This document shows, piece by piece, positions 12,130 through 23,193 of a stretch of DNA of 64,000 nucleotides. This stretch comes from Diphasiastrum complanatum (lineage: Eukaryota > Streptophyta > Lycopodiopsida > Lycopodiales > Lycopodiaceae). The DNA is taken from contig CM055100.1 of the NCBI GenBank assembly GCA_029204225.1, positions 62,338,503 through 62,402,502 of the forward strand, in the 5' to 3' direction. Position 1 is the stretch's first letter. Every line of letters begins with the position of its first letter. A model generated the notes under the pieces. That model was not told where the DNA came from. It was given only the letters and a program-made list of their open reading frames with translations, and searched no databases. The translations under genes and the position numbers were made by a program.

Positions 12130-13854
12130 ATGTCTAGTCTTGCAGAGAGCATGCTGAGTGAAGCCAGCTGGCTTGATGGCACTAACTTTAGCATATGGAA
12201 ATTCAAGATCAAGAACATTCTTGAAGACAAAGAATGTTGGAAGCTTGTGACAGGTGAGGAGCCTGTTCCAACATCTGAACTTGAACTTAAGGACTATATC
12301 AAGAGAGGGGAAAAGGCACATAGAATCATCAACATGTCAGTGAGGGATAATGTGATTCCTCTATAATCAGGTCAGCCAAAGGCCCTGTGGATGCATGGCA
12401 CATTCTTTGTGCATTGTATGAGACAACAAGTACAACCAGGTTTCTCTACTTGAAGAACAAGTTGTATACTCTCAGAATGGAGACAGGGGAGACAATTACT
12501 GATCATCTTACTAAGATTCAGGATATTAGATATCAGCTTTCTGTACTTGGAGAGTCTATTGCTGACAAAGACTTGGTGCCAATAGTTCTGAATAGCTTGT
12601 CATATGCTTATCAGAACTTTGTGATGATGATATCAGTGAGAGAGAAGATCCCTACCTATGAAGAAGTCTATGGTCTCTTGTTACAGGAGGAAAGATTTCC
12701 AGGAGCATGCCTTTGCTTCTAAGAAGAAGCAAAATCCAGCTAAGGATAAGAAGAAAGGTAAAGGCAAGAACAAAGGAACACCACAAACACTTGAGCAAGG
12801 AATGGAGAACTTGCAGATGTCAGAAGCACAACCCTCCTCGAATACTTCTTCCACACCTCGAAGGAAGGGGAATTGCAATTACTGTGGTAAATATGGACAC
12901 TTTGCTTTTGAGTGCAGGAAGAAGCTTGCAGACCAAAAGAAGGGCACAAAGAAGCAAGGAGGAAATGTTGTTGAGAGTGTTGCAAGAGAGGAGCAGAGTG
13001 ACATAAGGCAAGCTGAGTTATTCTCTGTTGCATTGGCTTCACAAGCTACAACAGGTGGTTGGTACATTGACTCAGGTGCTTCAAAGCACATGACCCCTTA
13101 TAGGGATTCGTTTGATACCTTTGTGGGGATTAGTGATGGACAAGAGGTGTGCCTAGGTGACAACTCAACACACAAGGTCAAGGGAAAGGGCACAGTACCT
13201 GTAAAGCTTCCATCAGGAGAAGTCAAAGTCATTAAGAATGTCTTATATGTACCAGGACTTGCTAAAAATCTTCTTTCAGTAGGAGCTATCACTCAACAAA
13301 ATATGAAAGAAGAATTTGATGCTACTTCTTGTCTTGTGTTGGACTTGAGTGATAATATGAAGGTTGTGGCCAAAGGATTGCAGGAAGATAATCTATACAT
13401 GTTATACACTTCTATCCCTAGTCAGCATGCTTATACAGCAAAAGGAGGGGATGTGGATAGGTTGTGGCACGAGAGGTATGGACATCTTGGCTACCAAAGC
13501 ATGCAGGTGTTGAACCAACATCATATGGTGGAGGGGCTTCCAGTTGTTAAGCCAAGCTCTTCAGTTTGTGAGGCTTGCGCTATGGGAAAACAGCAAAGAC
13601 ATAAGTTTCCCAAGGAAAGCACCACCAGGGCAGCAGGCATACTTGACTTGATACATTCAGATTTGTGGGGCCCAACCCAAACAAAATCTGCAGGGGGGGC
13701 ATATTACTTTATGACCTTTATTGATGACTTCTCACGCAAGATTTGGATTTATTTCTTGAAGTTAAAATCTGAAGCATTCAAGTACTTCCTGCATCTCAAA
13801 GCTTTGGTAGAAGAACATCTTAAGGTTGAAATAAATGCATATTTTGCCCCTTAA
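12130..13854 (+). pseudogene. copia gag-protease-integrase remnant
   Basis: Starts MSSLAESMLSEASWLDGTNF, a typical copia gag start. Frame changes occur near 12365 and 12700. Then: zinc knuckle CNYCGKYGHFAFEC (about 12874-12915), protease DSGASKHM (about 13069-13092), GAG-pre-integrase HHCC motif (LWHERYGHL, CEACAMGKQQRHKFP), and integrase with the first two acidic residues (LIHSDLWGP, FIDDFSRKIW). It is cut before the third acidic residue. The last 11 residues before the stop are encoded by the LTR. Neighbouring deletion removed everything from late integrase to the polypurine tract. Confidence 0.9.
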
Positions 13855-14209
13855 GGCTTGTATACTTGTAACTTGTAAGTTGTGCATAAGACATGGGGGT
13901 AAAACATTTATGTACATAGTACACCCCACTTGTGCTAATTAGGCAAGTAAATCAAGTAGGTTAAGGACCCATGTGGGTTCTAGAGCTAGAATTAGCAAGA
14001 CACCACCTCTATACATAACATGCTATATGTAGCCCAAACTTTGGAGGGGTTTCCACGCCCTACTACACTTTGAATATTCATGTTGTGTGAGCTTTGAAGT
14101 CCTCTCTCTCTTGCTTGTGTGTTCTACTCCATAGCTGGTTTTCTGAAGCTTTCATAGTGTGCTTACTATGCTGTTATGATACTCCATAGCTAGGCCTTGG
14201 AATTTGACA
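13825..14209 (+). repeat. 3' LTR of nested copia
   Basis: 385 bp, identical to the 5' LTR apart from one substitution near base 16 and the missing first T. It begins directly at the internal deletion junction (CTTAAG then GTTGAAATA). Confidence 0.93.
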
Positions 14210-14214
14210 TTAAG

Positions 14215-14960
14215 GACAATTTCTATTGGCCATCCATGAAGTTTGAGCTAGCCCACCTTATTCGTGATTGTCTTTTTTGTGCCCATAATAAGTATTCCCA
14301 TGCTAAGTCCGCTGGTTTGCTCCAGAGTTGGCCCATTCCTCATCGCCAGTGGACAGATATTTCTATGGACTTTATCCTTGGTCTTCCTCATACCTGCCAT
14401 GGTCATGACTCTTGTATGAATGGTTCTCGAAACATGCACACTTGAAACGGGTCCGCAGTACTATTACAGCTGAGCAATGCTCACGTCTTTTTCTATCAAA
14501 GATTTTTCACCTGCATGGTATGCCACGTACTATCCTATCTGACCGGGATAGTAAGTTTACATCTACATTCTGGACAGAGCTTATGCGTATTTTGGATGTA
14601 CAGCTTCTGATGGGTACTGCTTATCATTCTACCGCTGATGGGCAGACTGAGGTCCTTAATCGGATTCTTGAGGATTATCTTTAACATTTTGTTTCTCTGG
14701 GAAGGATGGGAATCAACATTTATGTTTGGCAGAGTACAGCTATAATAGCTCTGTTAGTACCAGCACTGGAGTTTCACCTTTTTTATTGGCTCATGGGTAT
14801 GCTCCACTTTTGCCAGGGGTGCCTCTTCCTCCTGATGATACACTTGTTACCATTGCCTCTGTTTTATTCGGTGCTCGCGAGCTTATTGCTAGCGCTACTA
14901 CTCACTTACAACATGTTCAGCAGTGCTATCAGTCTTCTGTTGATCGTCATTGACGTCATG
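14215..14960 (+). pseudogene. gypsy element 1 integrase core
   Basis: Continues the zinc region after the copia: DNFYWPSMKF, CLFCAHNK (the two Cys of HHCC), then WTDISMDFILGLP (first catalytic Asp), TILSDRDSKFTSTFW (second Asp) and TADGQTEVLNR (catalytic Glu), followed by EYSYNSSVSTSTGVSPF. Frame shifts near 14435 and stops near 14684 and 14954 inactivate it. Confidence 0.85.
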
Positions 14961-15142
14961 TTGAATTTCAGGTTAGTGATATGGTTTACCTCCGGTTACG
15001 ATTTGCACGTCATCACTTTGTTCAGGGTCACGCTTCTACTGAGAAGCTTGCACCACGCTATTATGGGCCTTATTGTATCTTGGATCGCCTCAGCCCTATT
15101 ACATACCGGTTACAGTTGCCTGATTCTACATGAGCTTGTGAT

Positions 15143-15454
15143 ATGTTTCATGTTAGCCTTTTACGAGCTGCCATTGAGGATGATGCTCCTCGCGATCTCA
15201 CATTTCCTATAGAGCCAGAGCTGTTCCCTTTTTTGCCAATTGCCATCCATCAGGTTCGCCTTCAGCATAGTCGACGTCGCTGGCAGGTTCAGTTTCTGGT
15301 ACAGTGGGATGGTCGTCCTCTTGAGGAGGCCACTTGGGATCCTATTGATGCCTTTTATCATACACCATTATTGGCAGATCAGGCTCTAGCCCTCATGGCT
15401 TTAGTTCTTTCCTCTACTATAGATGTCATTGTAGATGTTCCTTCTACTTCATGA
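15143..15454 (+). pseudogene. gypsy element 1 integrase C-terminus with chromodomain
   Basis: 103-codon frame beginning MFHVSLLRAAI, the usual end of the integrase GPY/F region (RYYGPYCILDRL lies upstream). A chromodomain-like segment follows: RRWQVQFLVQWDGRPLEEAT then WDPIDAF. Chromodomains in plant gypsy elements of the chromovirus type guide integration to chromatin marks. The same tail is found, more decayed, in element 2 near 22735-22900. Confidence 0.82.
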
Positions 15455-15488
15455 TTCCGCTAGCTATGACTATTCTTTTTTTGTTATT

Positions 15489-15774
15489 GGCCTTGGGCCC
15501 TATTTGGTCCTATTTTTAGGACTTGGTCATGTTGATTTGGAGTGGGGGTTCCTCCTATTGGTTGGAAGGTGCACTATTTTCCCTCCAAATCCTATTCCCT
15601 CCCTTTTTTGAATCCTCTATTTGATTCAGGGAGAGGGTATATAGGGCAACATTGTATTCCTTTATTTAGTTTATGATGATTGCTCCTCTTTAGCCTCCCT
15701 AAGCATTCTCTCTTCTTGCTTTCTAGCTTAAGTCCTACTTTCTAGCATAGCTAGTGAATCTTCGCTTGTAACTC
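15489..15774 (+). repeat. 3' LTR remnant of gypsy element 1
   Basis: Matches bases from about position 100 of the element 2 LTR to its TAACT end. The first third is deleted, joined to the internal sequence after GCTATGACTATTC. Confidence 0.85.
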
Positions 15775-15908
15775 TATGGGATTTAGATTTTTATATGCGT
15801 CAACTATATACATATTAAATATATTTTGTAAGCAATAAATGGGTTCATAGATGTGTTTAATTGTGGAGAGTACAGATTTTTAACATGCATCAACTATATT
15901 CATTATGT

Positions 15909-16150
15909 CATAGAACCCACGGTTCTCAGAACAATGGGTTCCAAGTACCGTGCAGTGAACCGTACCACGGTTCATGAACAGTGGTATTGTTCATGTAATT
16001 AATTAATTAATTTTTTTATGCTCTTTACCCCCTAAAACCACTAAAAAAAATTAATTAATTATTTATTTATTACGGTTCTTGGAATCACACTTTGTGAACC
16101 GTACGTTTCCAAGAACCGTGGTGAATCGTTCACGGTTCACGGATTCTATG
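15909..16150. mobile_element. MITE-like element with 8-bp target duplication
   Basis: 242 bp with ends CATAGAACCC and GGATTCTATG (inverted, one mismatch). It is flanked by CATTATGT (15901-15908) and CATTATAT (16151-16158), an 8-bp duplication with one change, the size used by hAT transposases. Inner halves are rich in ACGGTTC/GAACCGT, and two AATTAATTAATT blocks in the middle can pair. No coding capacity. Its flanks share a further 40-bp similarity (ATATTTTG-AGCAA-AAATGG type) at about 15815-15855 and 16155-16195. Confidence 0.65.
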
Positions 16151-16302
16151 CATTATATATATATTTTGCAGGCAAGAAATGGGTTCACAGATGCTTTTTT
16201 TATATCATGCTTCCTAATTAGTCTAGAAGCAAATTGGTTCATTTGGTTAGTTTTCATGGAATCTCTGAAGCTCATTTTGAAACTTTATTTTGACCATTCC
16301 AG

Positions 16303-16386
16303 GATGCAGAAGAGGGAACAATTGAGTTATTTCGGTTCTTTTCAGAGACTAGCCATGAATACATGTTGGATGTGCTCAAGGAAAAG
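16303..16386 (+). CDS. WASH1: WASH1 exon B
   Basis: 28 codons, phase 0 to phase 0: DAEEGTIELFRFFSETSHEY then MLDVLKEK. The acceptor is ttgaccattccag, the donor AAAG followed by gtgatg. It joins exon A in frame. The DAEEG start lines up with the acidic stretch that precedes the LLLFN motif in animal WASH1. Confidence 0.75.
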
Positions 16387-16530
16387 GTGATGGTAAATTT
16401 ATGTGTTTACTACATGGGCCTTGTTGACCGCATTTCTTGTTGATAATGAAGCTCAAGCTGAAGCACAATCTGTATTAAAAATTATATTCTAATGCATATT
16501 CATATATTGCTTGTCCTCTATGTGAGACAG

Positions 16531-16613
16531 GCTGGGATTGAGGGTGTATCTTCTGTTGTAAAATCTGTAGCTGATATGCTTCTCTTTAATTCTACCGAGC
16601 TTCCATACTCTAA
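16531..16613 (+). CDS. WASH1: WASH1 exon C (LLFN motif)
   Basis: 83 nt, phase 0 to phase 2: AGIEGVSSVVKSVADMLLFN then STELPYSK. This matches the [25 protein letters not shown] region of WASH1. The donor is a perfect gtaagta. The intron after it is 15.3 kb and contains gypsy element 2. Confidence 0.85.
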
Positions 16614-16926
16614 GTAAGTACTGGATAGTCTTGCTTCTACTGTAGGACTTTCAGTTTTTCAATGTCAACTTATGTACAAGCCTTGGTTCATGTTCATTTT
16701 AGTGTCATTTGAAGGAGTCTAAGCTAATTTCCAAAGGTTGCTCAAATGCTATTTCAAACTATATCAGACCAATAGCTCGTTTGTATCATTTATTGTAGCT
16801 AATGACCTTATAAAAAGTCTTTTCTCCAATCAAGGAAATTAAAGATTTAGACTGACTTCAAGCCTTAAGGAAGTTTTGGTAGTGTAACATAATGAACTAA
16901 TTATTGCTCCTTGTGACCTACTATTT

Positions 16927-17299
16927 AGTTATGGACTTGGCTCATTACATTCGCCGCGTCCATTCTTTAATGTTATTATGCATAAGCAGGCCTAAGGGCC
17001 CTTTTTATTCATATACTGGCCTTGGGCCGTATTTGGTTATATTTTTAGGACTTGGTCACATTGATTTGGAGTGGGGGTCCTCCTATTGGGAGGGCGCACT
17101 ATTTTCCCTCCAAATCCTTTTCCCTCCCTTTTTTGAATCCTCCATTTGATTCAGGGAGAGGGTATAAGTAGGGCATCATTGTATTCCTTTATTCAGTTTA
17201 TGATGATTGCTCCTCTTTTAGCCTCCTCAAGCATTCTCTTCCTGCTTTCTAGCTTAAGTCCTGCTTTCTAGCATAGCTAGTGAATCTTAGCTTGTAACT
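16927..17299 (+). repeat. 5' LTR of gypsy element 2
   Basis: 373 bp. It holds a TATA-like GGGTATAAGTAGGGC near 17160, the likely element promoter, and ends GCTTGTAACT directly before the primer site. Confidence 0.92.
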
Positions 17300-17311
17300 T
17301 GGTATCAGAGC
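17300..17311 (+). other. Primer-binding site of gypsy element 2
   Basis: TGGTATCAGAGC adjoining the LTR without spacer; initiator tRNA-Met type. Confidence 0.85.
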
Positions 17312-17318
17312 ACTTTCC

Positions 17319-17975
17319 TGCAGATTGGTGGAGGCTGTCCAGCGCCCTACCACCCATCACTTTTCATCGATTTTTCTCCGTCAACCTTCCTGCAGATTGG
17401 TGGAGGCTGTCCAGCGCCCTACCACCCATCACTTTCATCGATTTTTCTCCATCATTTTTTTGCAGTTTTGGTGGAGGCTGTCCAGCGCCCTGCTAACCCA
17501 TCACTTTCGTCGATTTTTTGGGCAGATTTTCATTGTTTTTGCAGATTTGGTAGCTATTGCCCAGCGCCCTACTACCTCATCATTTTTGACACTTTTCGTC
17601 ACCGATTTGCTGTCTATTTTTGATATTGATTGGAGGCTCTCCAGCGCCCTACTACCATCTCATTTTCAGTGGTAACCCATCACTTTCGTCGATTTTTTCG
17701 GCAGATTTTAATTGTTTTTGCAGAGTTGGTAGCTATTTCCCAGCACCCTACTACCTCATCATTTTTGACACTTTTCGTCACCGATTTGCTGTCCATTTTT
17801 GATATTGACTGGAGGTTGTCCAGCGCCCTACCACCGTCTCATTTTCAGCGATTCTTTTCACCGACTTGCTGTCCGTTTCGGCTATTGATTGGAGGCTGTT
17901 CGGCACCTTACTTCAGCACCTTTTTTCAGCCTATTTTTCAGCATATTGTGGATCTTGGTAGCTGTTGCCCAGTGT
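17319..17975 (+). repeat. Tandem repeats in the gypsy 2 leader
   Basis: About nine imperfect units of 65-80 bp around the core CAGCGCCCTACYACC, preceded by GGTGGAGGCTGT or TTGGTAGCTATTGC. The last units are the most decayed. Lies between primer site and gag, where packaging and dimerisation signals of retroelements normally sit. Confidence 0.85.
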
Positions 17976-18234
17976 CCTATTATCTTTAGCTTTTACCTCT
18001 CTTTGTTGGCACTACCGAGTGAACGACGGATCAGCACCCACCCAGGTATTGCTTGTGCCCTTTTTGCACGCACTTGCTGTCTTTTCTGCTCACATACTGC
18101 TCTTTCCAGCCCCCTATTCATGTTCATATTTGTTGCCTCACACCCTCCTCTGTCCATTTTTCCATTTTGTTCGAAACCTTCTACTTTCTCAGCCCCTCAT
18201 TTTCTGATTATTATCCATCTTCATTGACTGTTTT

Positions 18235-19930
18235 GTGCCATTTTTGGTGATTTCGGAAGTTAGACTAAGTTGGGGTGACGACAAACGTCCTCTCCCTCAG
18301 GTTTTTGTCTCTTACTTAGTCCCTATGGCGACTTCTTCATCAGAAGACCCTCCGCAGAGCTCTTTAGATGATCGTTTTACACATATTGATTCCCGCATGG
18401 ATCATCTTGAGAGTTGTATTGATCGTATTCTTTCTAGCCTCGAGACTATCCTACCACGAGGGGATACCACCCCCCCAGACATTCTTCATCGTCTTGGTAA
18501 AGCACCTTTATTTCCTATTTTGAGTACACCTGCTCTTGCTCCATCTCCATCTTTAGGAGGTGCTTTTGGTAGTACGTTTGGTCTCCCTTCATATAGTGCT
18601 AGTCCTTATGGGTCTCCTTTCGGGTCTTCTCTACCACTACCTGGATTTCCCTCCGCACCACCAGGATTTCATTCTCCTACTTTTTTAGGTAATCCTAAGC
18701 CCCATTTTGCTCGTGATTTTCGTGATCGCATCCAGCTTACTACTTATTCTGGTTCGTCTGACGGGAATATCTTGGAAAATTGGTTCTCTAAATTAGAGAC
18801 CTATTATCTTATATATCCCAAGACTGAAACCTAGAAAGTGCAGTTGGCCGCATTACATTTAGATGGTAGAGCTCAGACTTGGTGGCGTGTTTATCGCTCT
18901 GAGCCTACTCATGAGGGGTTACATATATGGCAAACTTTTCGACATGATCTTCATATGGCTATGATTGACCCACAATGGTTGGTTCGCCAACATGATCTGT
19001 TTCGTAGCCTTCGCCATATTAGTGATTTGACTGCTTATATTGATCAGTTTATTGAGCTTTCCTATCTTTTTACTGATCTTCATCCTACAGAGCTTATTTC
19101 ACATTTTATTGCCGGTCTTAGAGACACCTTACGATATGATGTCTCATCTTTTCGGCCTCTTACTCTCTCAGATGCTATCTCCTTGGCTACTACCTCGCAG
19201 CATAAGTATCCTGAGTTATCCACTTCTTCTCGTTTTTCTTGCTCTCATTCCACTGCTTCTCCTACTTTGGCTTCTTCTACTACCGTTCCTCCTGGTCCTC
19301 CTACCGCTGTTTTTTACCATGAGGCTCTTACTCCTGATGATTTTGATGTTTATATCCATATTCTTGATACTCCTGACCCACATTCTGTTGATGAGCCGGC
19401 TGACCCGCTTCCTGATGATCCTGCTTCTGCCGCTTGCCATGCACAACTTGCTTATCCTACTTGGGCTGGTGGGCGTCCTGGTCCTCGTTCTATTCGGTTA
19501 CGTGTTCGCATTTTGGGGCGAGAGTATATTGCTTTGGTGGATACTGGCAGTACACATTCATTTATCAGCAGTTACATTTCCACCAGGATTCGTGCTACAC
19601 CTCTCTCAGTGTCGAGGTTGCTCGTTCCCATTCTTTTTCCAGTTCTCAGATGTTTCAGGGCTTGGACTATAGCATTGGTGACTTCTCTGGACAAGCAGAT
19701 TTCTATATTATTCATCTAGAGCGCTATGACATTATTTTTGGTGCAGATTGGTTTTCGTCACTTGGTACTGTTGCTGTGGATCTTTCTCAGCAGACACTGT
19801 CTTTTACACATGTTGGTCGGCATCATTTACATTCTGGTATTGATTCCCAGAGTGACTATCAGTTGGTTACCGGAAAGCAGTTTATGCGTAGCCTGCCAAA
19901 GGCTCATGATGCAGCTCTTCTTTCCATTCA
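18235..19930 (+). pseudogene. gypsy element 2 gag-protease
   Basis: Gag start near MATSSSEDPPQSSLDDRFTH (18325). One in-frame TAG at 18832-18834 splits gag. The second part continues QLAALHLDGRAQTWWRVYRS to LATTSQHKYPELSTS. No zinc knuckle is seen here: the sequence jumps from the Ser/Thr-rich region to FYHEALTPDDFDVY. Protease follows with ALVDTGSTHSFISSYI, then a frameshift near 19610, then DYSIGDFSGQADFY and IIFGADWFSSLG. It is better preserved than element 1 but still broken by one stop and one shift. Confidence 0.85.
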
Positions 19931-22690
19931 GAGTACATTAGTTGCTGCTTCACTTTCACCGACCGTGGGTCCTCTTACTCAGGTTGATGCTGCTCCGGAT
20001 TTACAGGTTGTTGCTACGTGCCTTGCGCCTATATGCCTTGATTCACAGATATCGTATTCGGTGGTCATTCCTGGTTTCATTGATATTGAGGCCGTATACC
20101 TTGGTGGTATTTCTACTATTGCTTTTGCGCCTACCTCAGATAGCCCTCCTGGTTCGGTGGTTGGTGGAGTATCTTCTCCATTGGTTTCTATATCTCCATC
20201 TCTTGAGTCCGTTATGGCCGATGTTCCTGCCAATTTCTATGGGGTTCTTCACAGGTCCATGTTTGCTGGTTCCCTCGCTATTGGTGATCAGGTTGTATCT
20301 TCTTTCCCTTTATTCCATGGATCTCTGCTTGAGGTTTGTGATCTGCCTCATGATATTTCCACGGTTCCTATCATGATTCATGAGCCTTTTGCCCTTACCG
20401 TTACACATTTTCCATCCGAGGATATTTGCCAGATGGTCACTATTACTTATTTTGAGTATTTATATGCTGGGATCCTTCAGTCTCCTTGTGTTTCAAAATA
20501 TAGGTTTCCTGCAGTCCATGCCGATGCTATGGCTATATGGCATTCCTGGTTATTACATATAGCTTGGTTTTCATTTGGACCTGTTGATTGGTGCTGGTTT
20601 TTCCATATTACTGATCGCCTATGGTGCCGATATCTCTATGATTATGCATGTGGCTCTCTATGTGTTCCTTGGATTGTTGCTCATTGTCAAGCTTGGCATG
20701 TCCTGATGGCATGGGTTATTGCCTCCGTTCCAGCTATTGTTTGTCCGGGTGATCTTCAGGTTCCCCGTCATTTCGGGTTGCGCCATATCGCTTGGTCTCC
20801 AATGCTGAGTTGCCACTTTGTTCTGGTGTTCCGAGACCATCAGGGTACCTTGAGAGAGTTCCTTCTCCTCTCTTGGATAGTTTTTGGGGATGTTGCTGCC
20901 ATATACTTTAGTGTTTCTCATATGTGCTTTGATACTCATTCCTAGATACACGTGGATATTGCTCCGATGCTTGCTACTGATGTTGCAGATCCTGTTCCTC
21001 ATTCCAGTGCATTTCTTCTATTCCTCACTTGTGCGCCTGGTGTGTACTTTGGGATTACACTTGCAGCTAGTTCCGATGGGTCATCCGATTCCTGCTGATT
21101 TCTATGGGGTTCTTCACAGGTCCACGTTTGCTGGTTCCTCGCTATTGGTGATTAGGTTGTATCTTCTTTCGCTTTATTCCATGGATCTCTGCTTGAGGTT
21201 TGTGATCTGCCTCATGATATTTCCACGGTTCCTGTCATGAGTCATGAGCCTTTCGCCCTTACCGTTACACATTTTCCATCCAAGGATATTTGCCAGATGG
21301 TCACTATTACTTATCTAGAGTATTTATATGTTGGGATCTTTCTAGATGAGTATACGGGGATCCCTCAGTCTCCTTGTGTTTCAAAATATAGGTTTCCTGC
21401 AGTCCATGCCGATGCTATGGCTATATGGCATTCCTGGTTATTACATATAGCTTGGTTTTCATTTGGACCTGTTGATTGGTGCTGGTTTTTCCATATTACT
21501 GATCGCCTATGGTGTCGATATCTCTATGATTATGCATGTGGCTCTCTATGTGTTCCTTGGATTGTTGCTCATTGTCAGGCTTGGCATATCCTGATGGCAT
21601 GGGTTATTGCCTCCGTTCCAGCTATTGTTTGTCCGGGTGATCTTCAGGTTCCCCGTCATTTCGGGTTGCGCCATATCGCTTGGTCTCCGATGCTGAGTTG
21701 CCACTTTGTTCTGGTGTTCCGAGACCATCAGGGTACCTTGAGAGAGTTCCTTCTCCTCTCTTGGATAGTTTTTGGGGATGTTGCTGCCATATACTTTAGT
21801 GTTTCTCATATGTGCTTTGATACTCATTCCTAGATACACGTGGATATTGCTCCGATGCTTGCTACTGTTGTTGCAGATCCTGTTCCTCATTCCAGTGCAT
21901 TTCTTCTATTCCTCACTTGTGCGCCTGGTGTGTACTTTGGGTTACACTTGCAGCCAGTTCCGATGGGTCATCCGATTCTCCATCCGTTTTTGGTGTATCC
22001 TATGATGGATTGGTATGTCCATATGAGGTCTTTCTGGATGAGTTTTTCGGCTACAGTTTTTCAGTTGGGGCCTCTACTATTTCTAGATTTGTTGCTACTG
22101 TTTTCATGCATCATGTCTTTTTAGATGATGCATTGATTTCTTGGACCTTCTGGAGCTTTTGGCATGCTGCTTTTCTCGTGATATGGGCCTTGAGGGTACC
22201 GCATGCCATTGCTACTTCTCATTCATGGGCCTTATGGATACCTTGGGCTTTTGACCATGCTGGTGCATATTTCTCCATTTTAGCTATCCTTTGTCAGGAT
22301 GATCTCTTTATGGTCCATGTTTCTTGGCATATCGTTTGCTTTTCCATGCTGTTACAGCGTGCCTGTTATCCTGCTTATGTTTCTATTCTTTGGTGCTGGT
22401 CTTCCGATGCTGCTATCTTTTCTTGGGGCACCTTGCACAGATGGTTGATGGTTACGTGTATGATGCGGCTATTCGCGATGAGTGTCCATCTCTTTTTCAG
22501 TTTCCTTATTGGCTTCCTGTTGCTGATGCAGTTCTACCTTCTCGGGCTTCTTGGATACCTTGGTATGATGTCCCTATCTTTTGGGCTGATCCTCTACTAG
22601 CTTGGGCATTACGGATACCTTGGCATTCCTAGTTGCTGCTTGATCTTCTTCTGGTTCCTTGGCATTCCTGGCTGCTCCATGTTGCTTGGT
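19920..22690 (+). other. Unrecognised segment replacing gypsy 2 pol
   Basis: Occupies the place of reverse transcriptase, RNase H and integrase. The + frame stays open from the protease to 20943 and again in 21237-21833 and 21917-22600. The translation is rich in Trp, Phe, Leu and Val, which T/G-rich DNA produces easily. No known domain is recognised. Units at about 20236-21100 and 21101-21995 are near-identical. It may be captured host DNA or decayed non-coding filler. Confidence 0.6.
20236..21995 (+). repeat. Large tandem duplication inside gypsy element 2
   Basis: Two copies with offset 865 bp at the left and 888 bp at the right. The second copy carries about 24 extra bases (TCTAGATGAGTATACGGGGA near 21342-21361). 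Elsewhere the copies differ only at scattered bases, so the duplication is recent compared with gag decay. Confidence 0.92.
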
Positions 22691-23193
22691 TTCTGATGAC
22701 GCGGCCGAGATGTTCCCTTCGTCGCCATGATGTTGATCCTGAGTTGTTCCCTTTCTTACCAGCTGCCATCACCAGGTTCGCCTTCACCATAGTTGACGCT
22801 GTCGGTAGATTCAGTTTTTGATCCAGTGGGATGGTCGTCCTGTTGAGGAGGCCACATGGGAGCCTATTGATGTGTTTTATCATACACCATTATTGGTAGA
22901 TCGGGCTCGAGCCCTCATGGCTTTAGTTCTTTTCTCTATTACAGATATCATTGTAGATGTTCCTTCTACTTCATGATTCGGCTAGCTATGACTATTCTTT
23001 ATTGTAGTATTTGCTTAGTACTTGCTTTACACAGTTTTGATACTTTTGGGGTATCTGTTGTGACGACTTATGTCCTCTCCATCAGTACTTCCATTAGTTC
23101 GTGATTTTTTAGTATTTAGCATGCTTACATTATTATTTTAGATAGTCATTATGCTTGCTAGCCGGTGGAGGGCTTTGTTTTTTTGCAGGGGAG

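Larger units (their letters stand above)
11316..14214 (+). mobile_element. Young nested Ty1/copia element with internal deletion and 5-bp TSD
   Basis: Target duplication TTAAG at 11316-11320 and 14210-14214. Removing the element restores the gypsy reading frame across the site (SYAHLK then DNFYWPSMK). LTRs are 11321-11706 and about 13825-14209. They differ at one inner base and lack one terminal T at the second copy, so the insertion is recent. Primer site TGGTATCAGAGC at 11707. Only gag, protease and part of integrase remain. The frame runs from integrase straight into the 3' LTR and stops there. No reverse transcriptase, RNase H or polypurine tract is left, so the copy is dead or at most mobilised in trans. 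Confidence 0.93.
8582..15774 (+). mobile_element. Ty3/gypsy chromodomain retrotransposon 1, degenerate, with nested copia
   Basis: Same family as the element at 16927-23567. The 5' LTR starts AGTTATGG and is cut at about 8710, where it jumps straight into the internal leader. The 3' LTR remnant is about 15489-15774 and ends TAACT. Flanking 5-mers are CTGTG and CTATG, a target duplication with one change. Internal order: gag (9079-10080), protease (about 10300-10660), a stub before the reverse transcriptase (10810-11060), zinc-binding and integrase (11240-11320 and 14210-14960), chromodomain (about 15240-15360). The reverse transcriptase palm and RNase H are missing. The integrase region is split by the copia insertion at 11321-14209. 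Several stops and frame changes make it a dead copy. Confidence 0.88.

Noticed and set aside
17319-17975. CRISPR-like array
   Set aside because: Units are adjacent and imperfect without unique spacers, lie in a retrotransposon leader, and the genome is eukaryotic.
19434-20945. 503-residue open frame as a host gene
   Set aside because: It begins inside gag-protease of gypsy element 2 and lies fully between its LTRs. It is part of the element.
20658-21890. Minus-strand 114-residue frames occurring twice
   Set aside because: They are shadows of the tandem duplication; duplication alone explains their similarity and there is no family motif.
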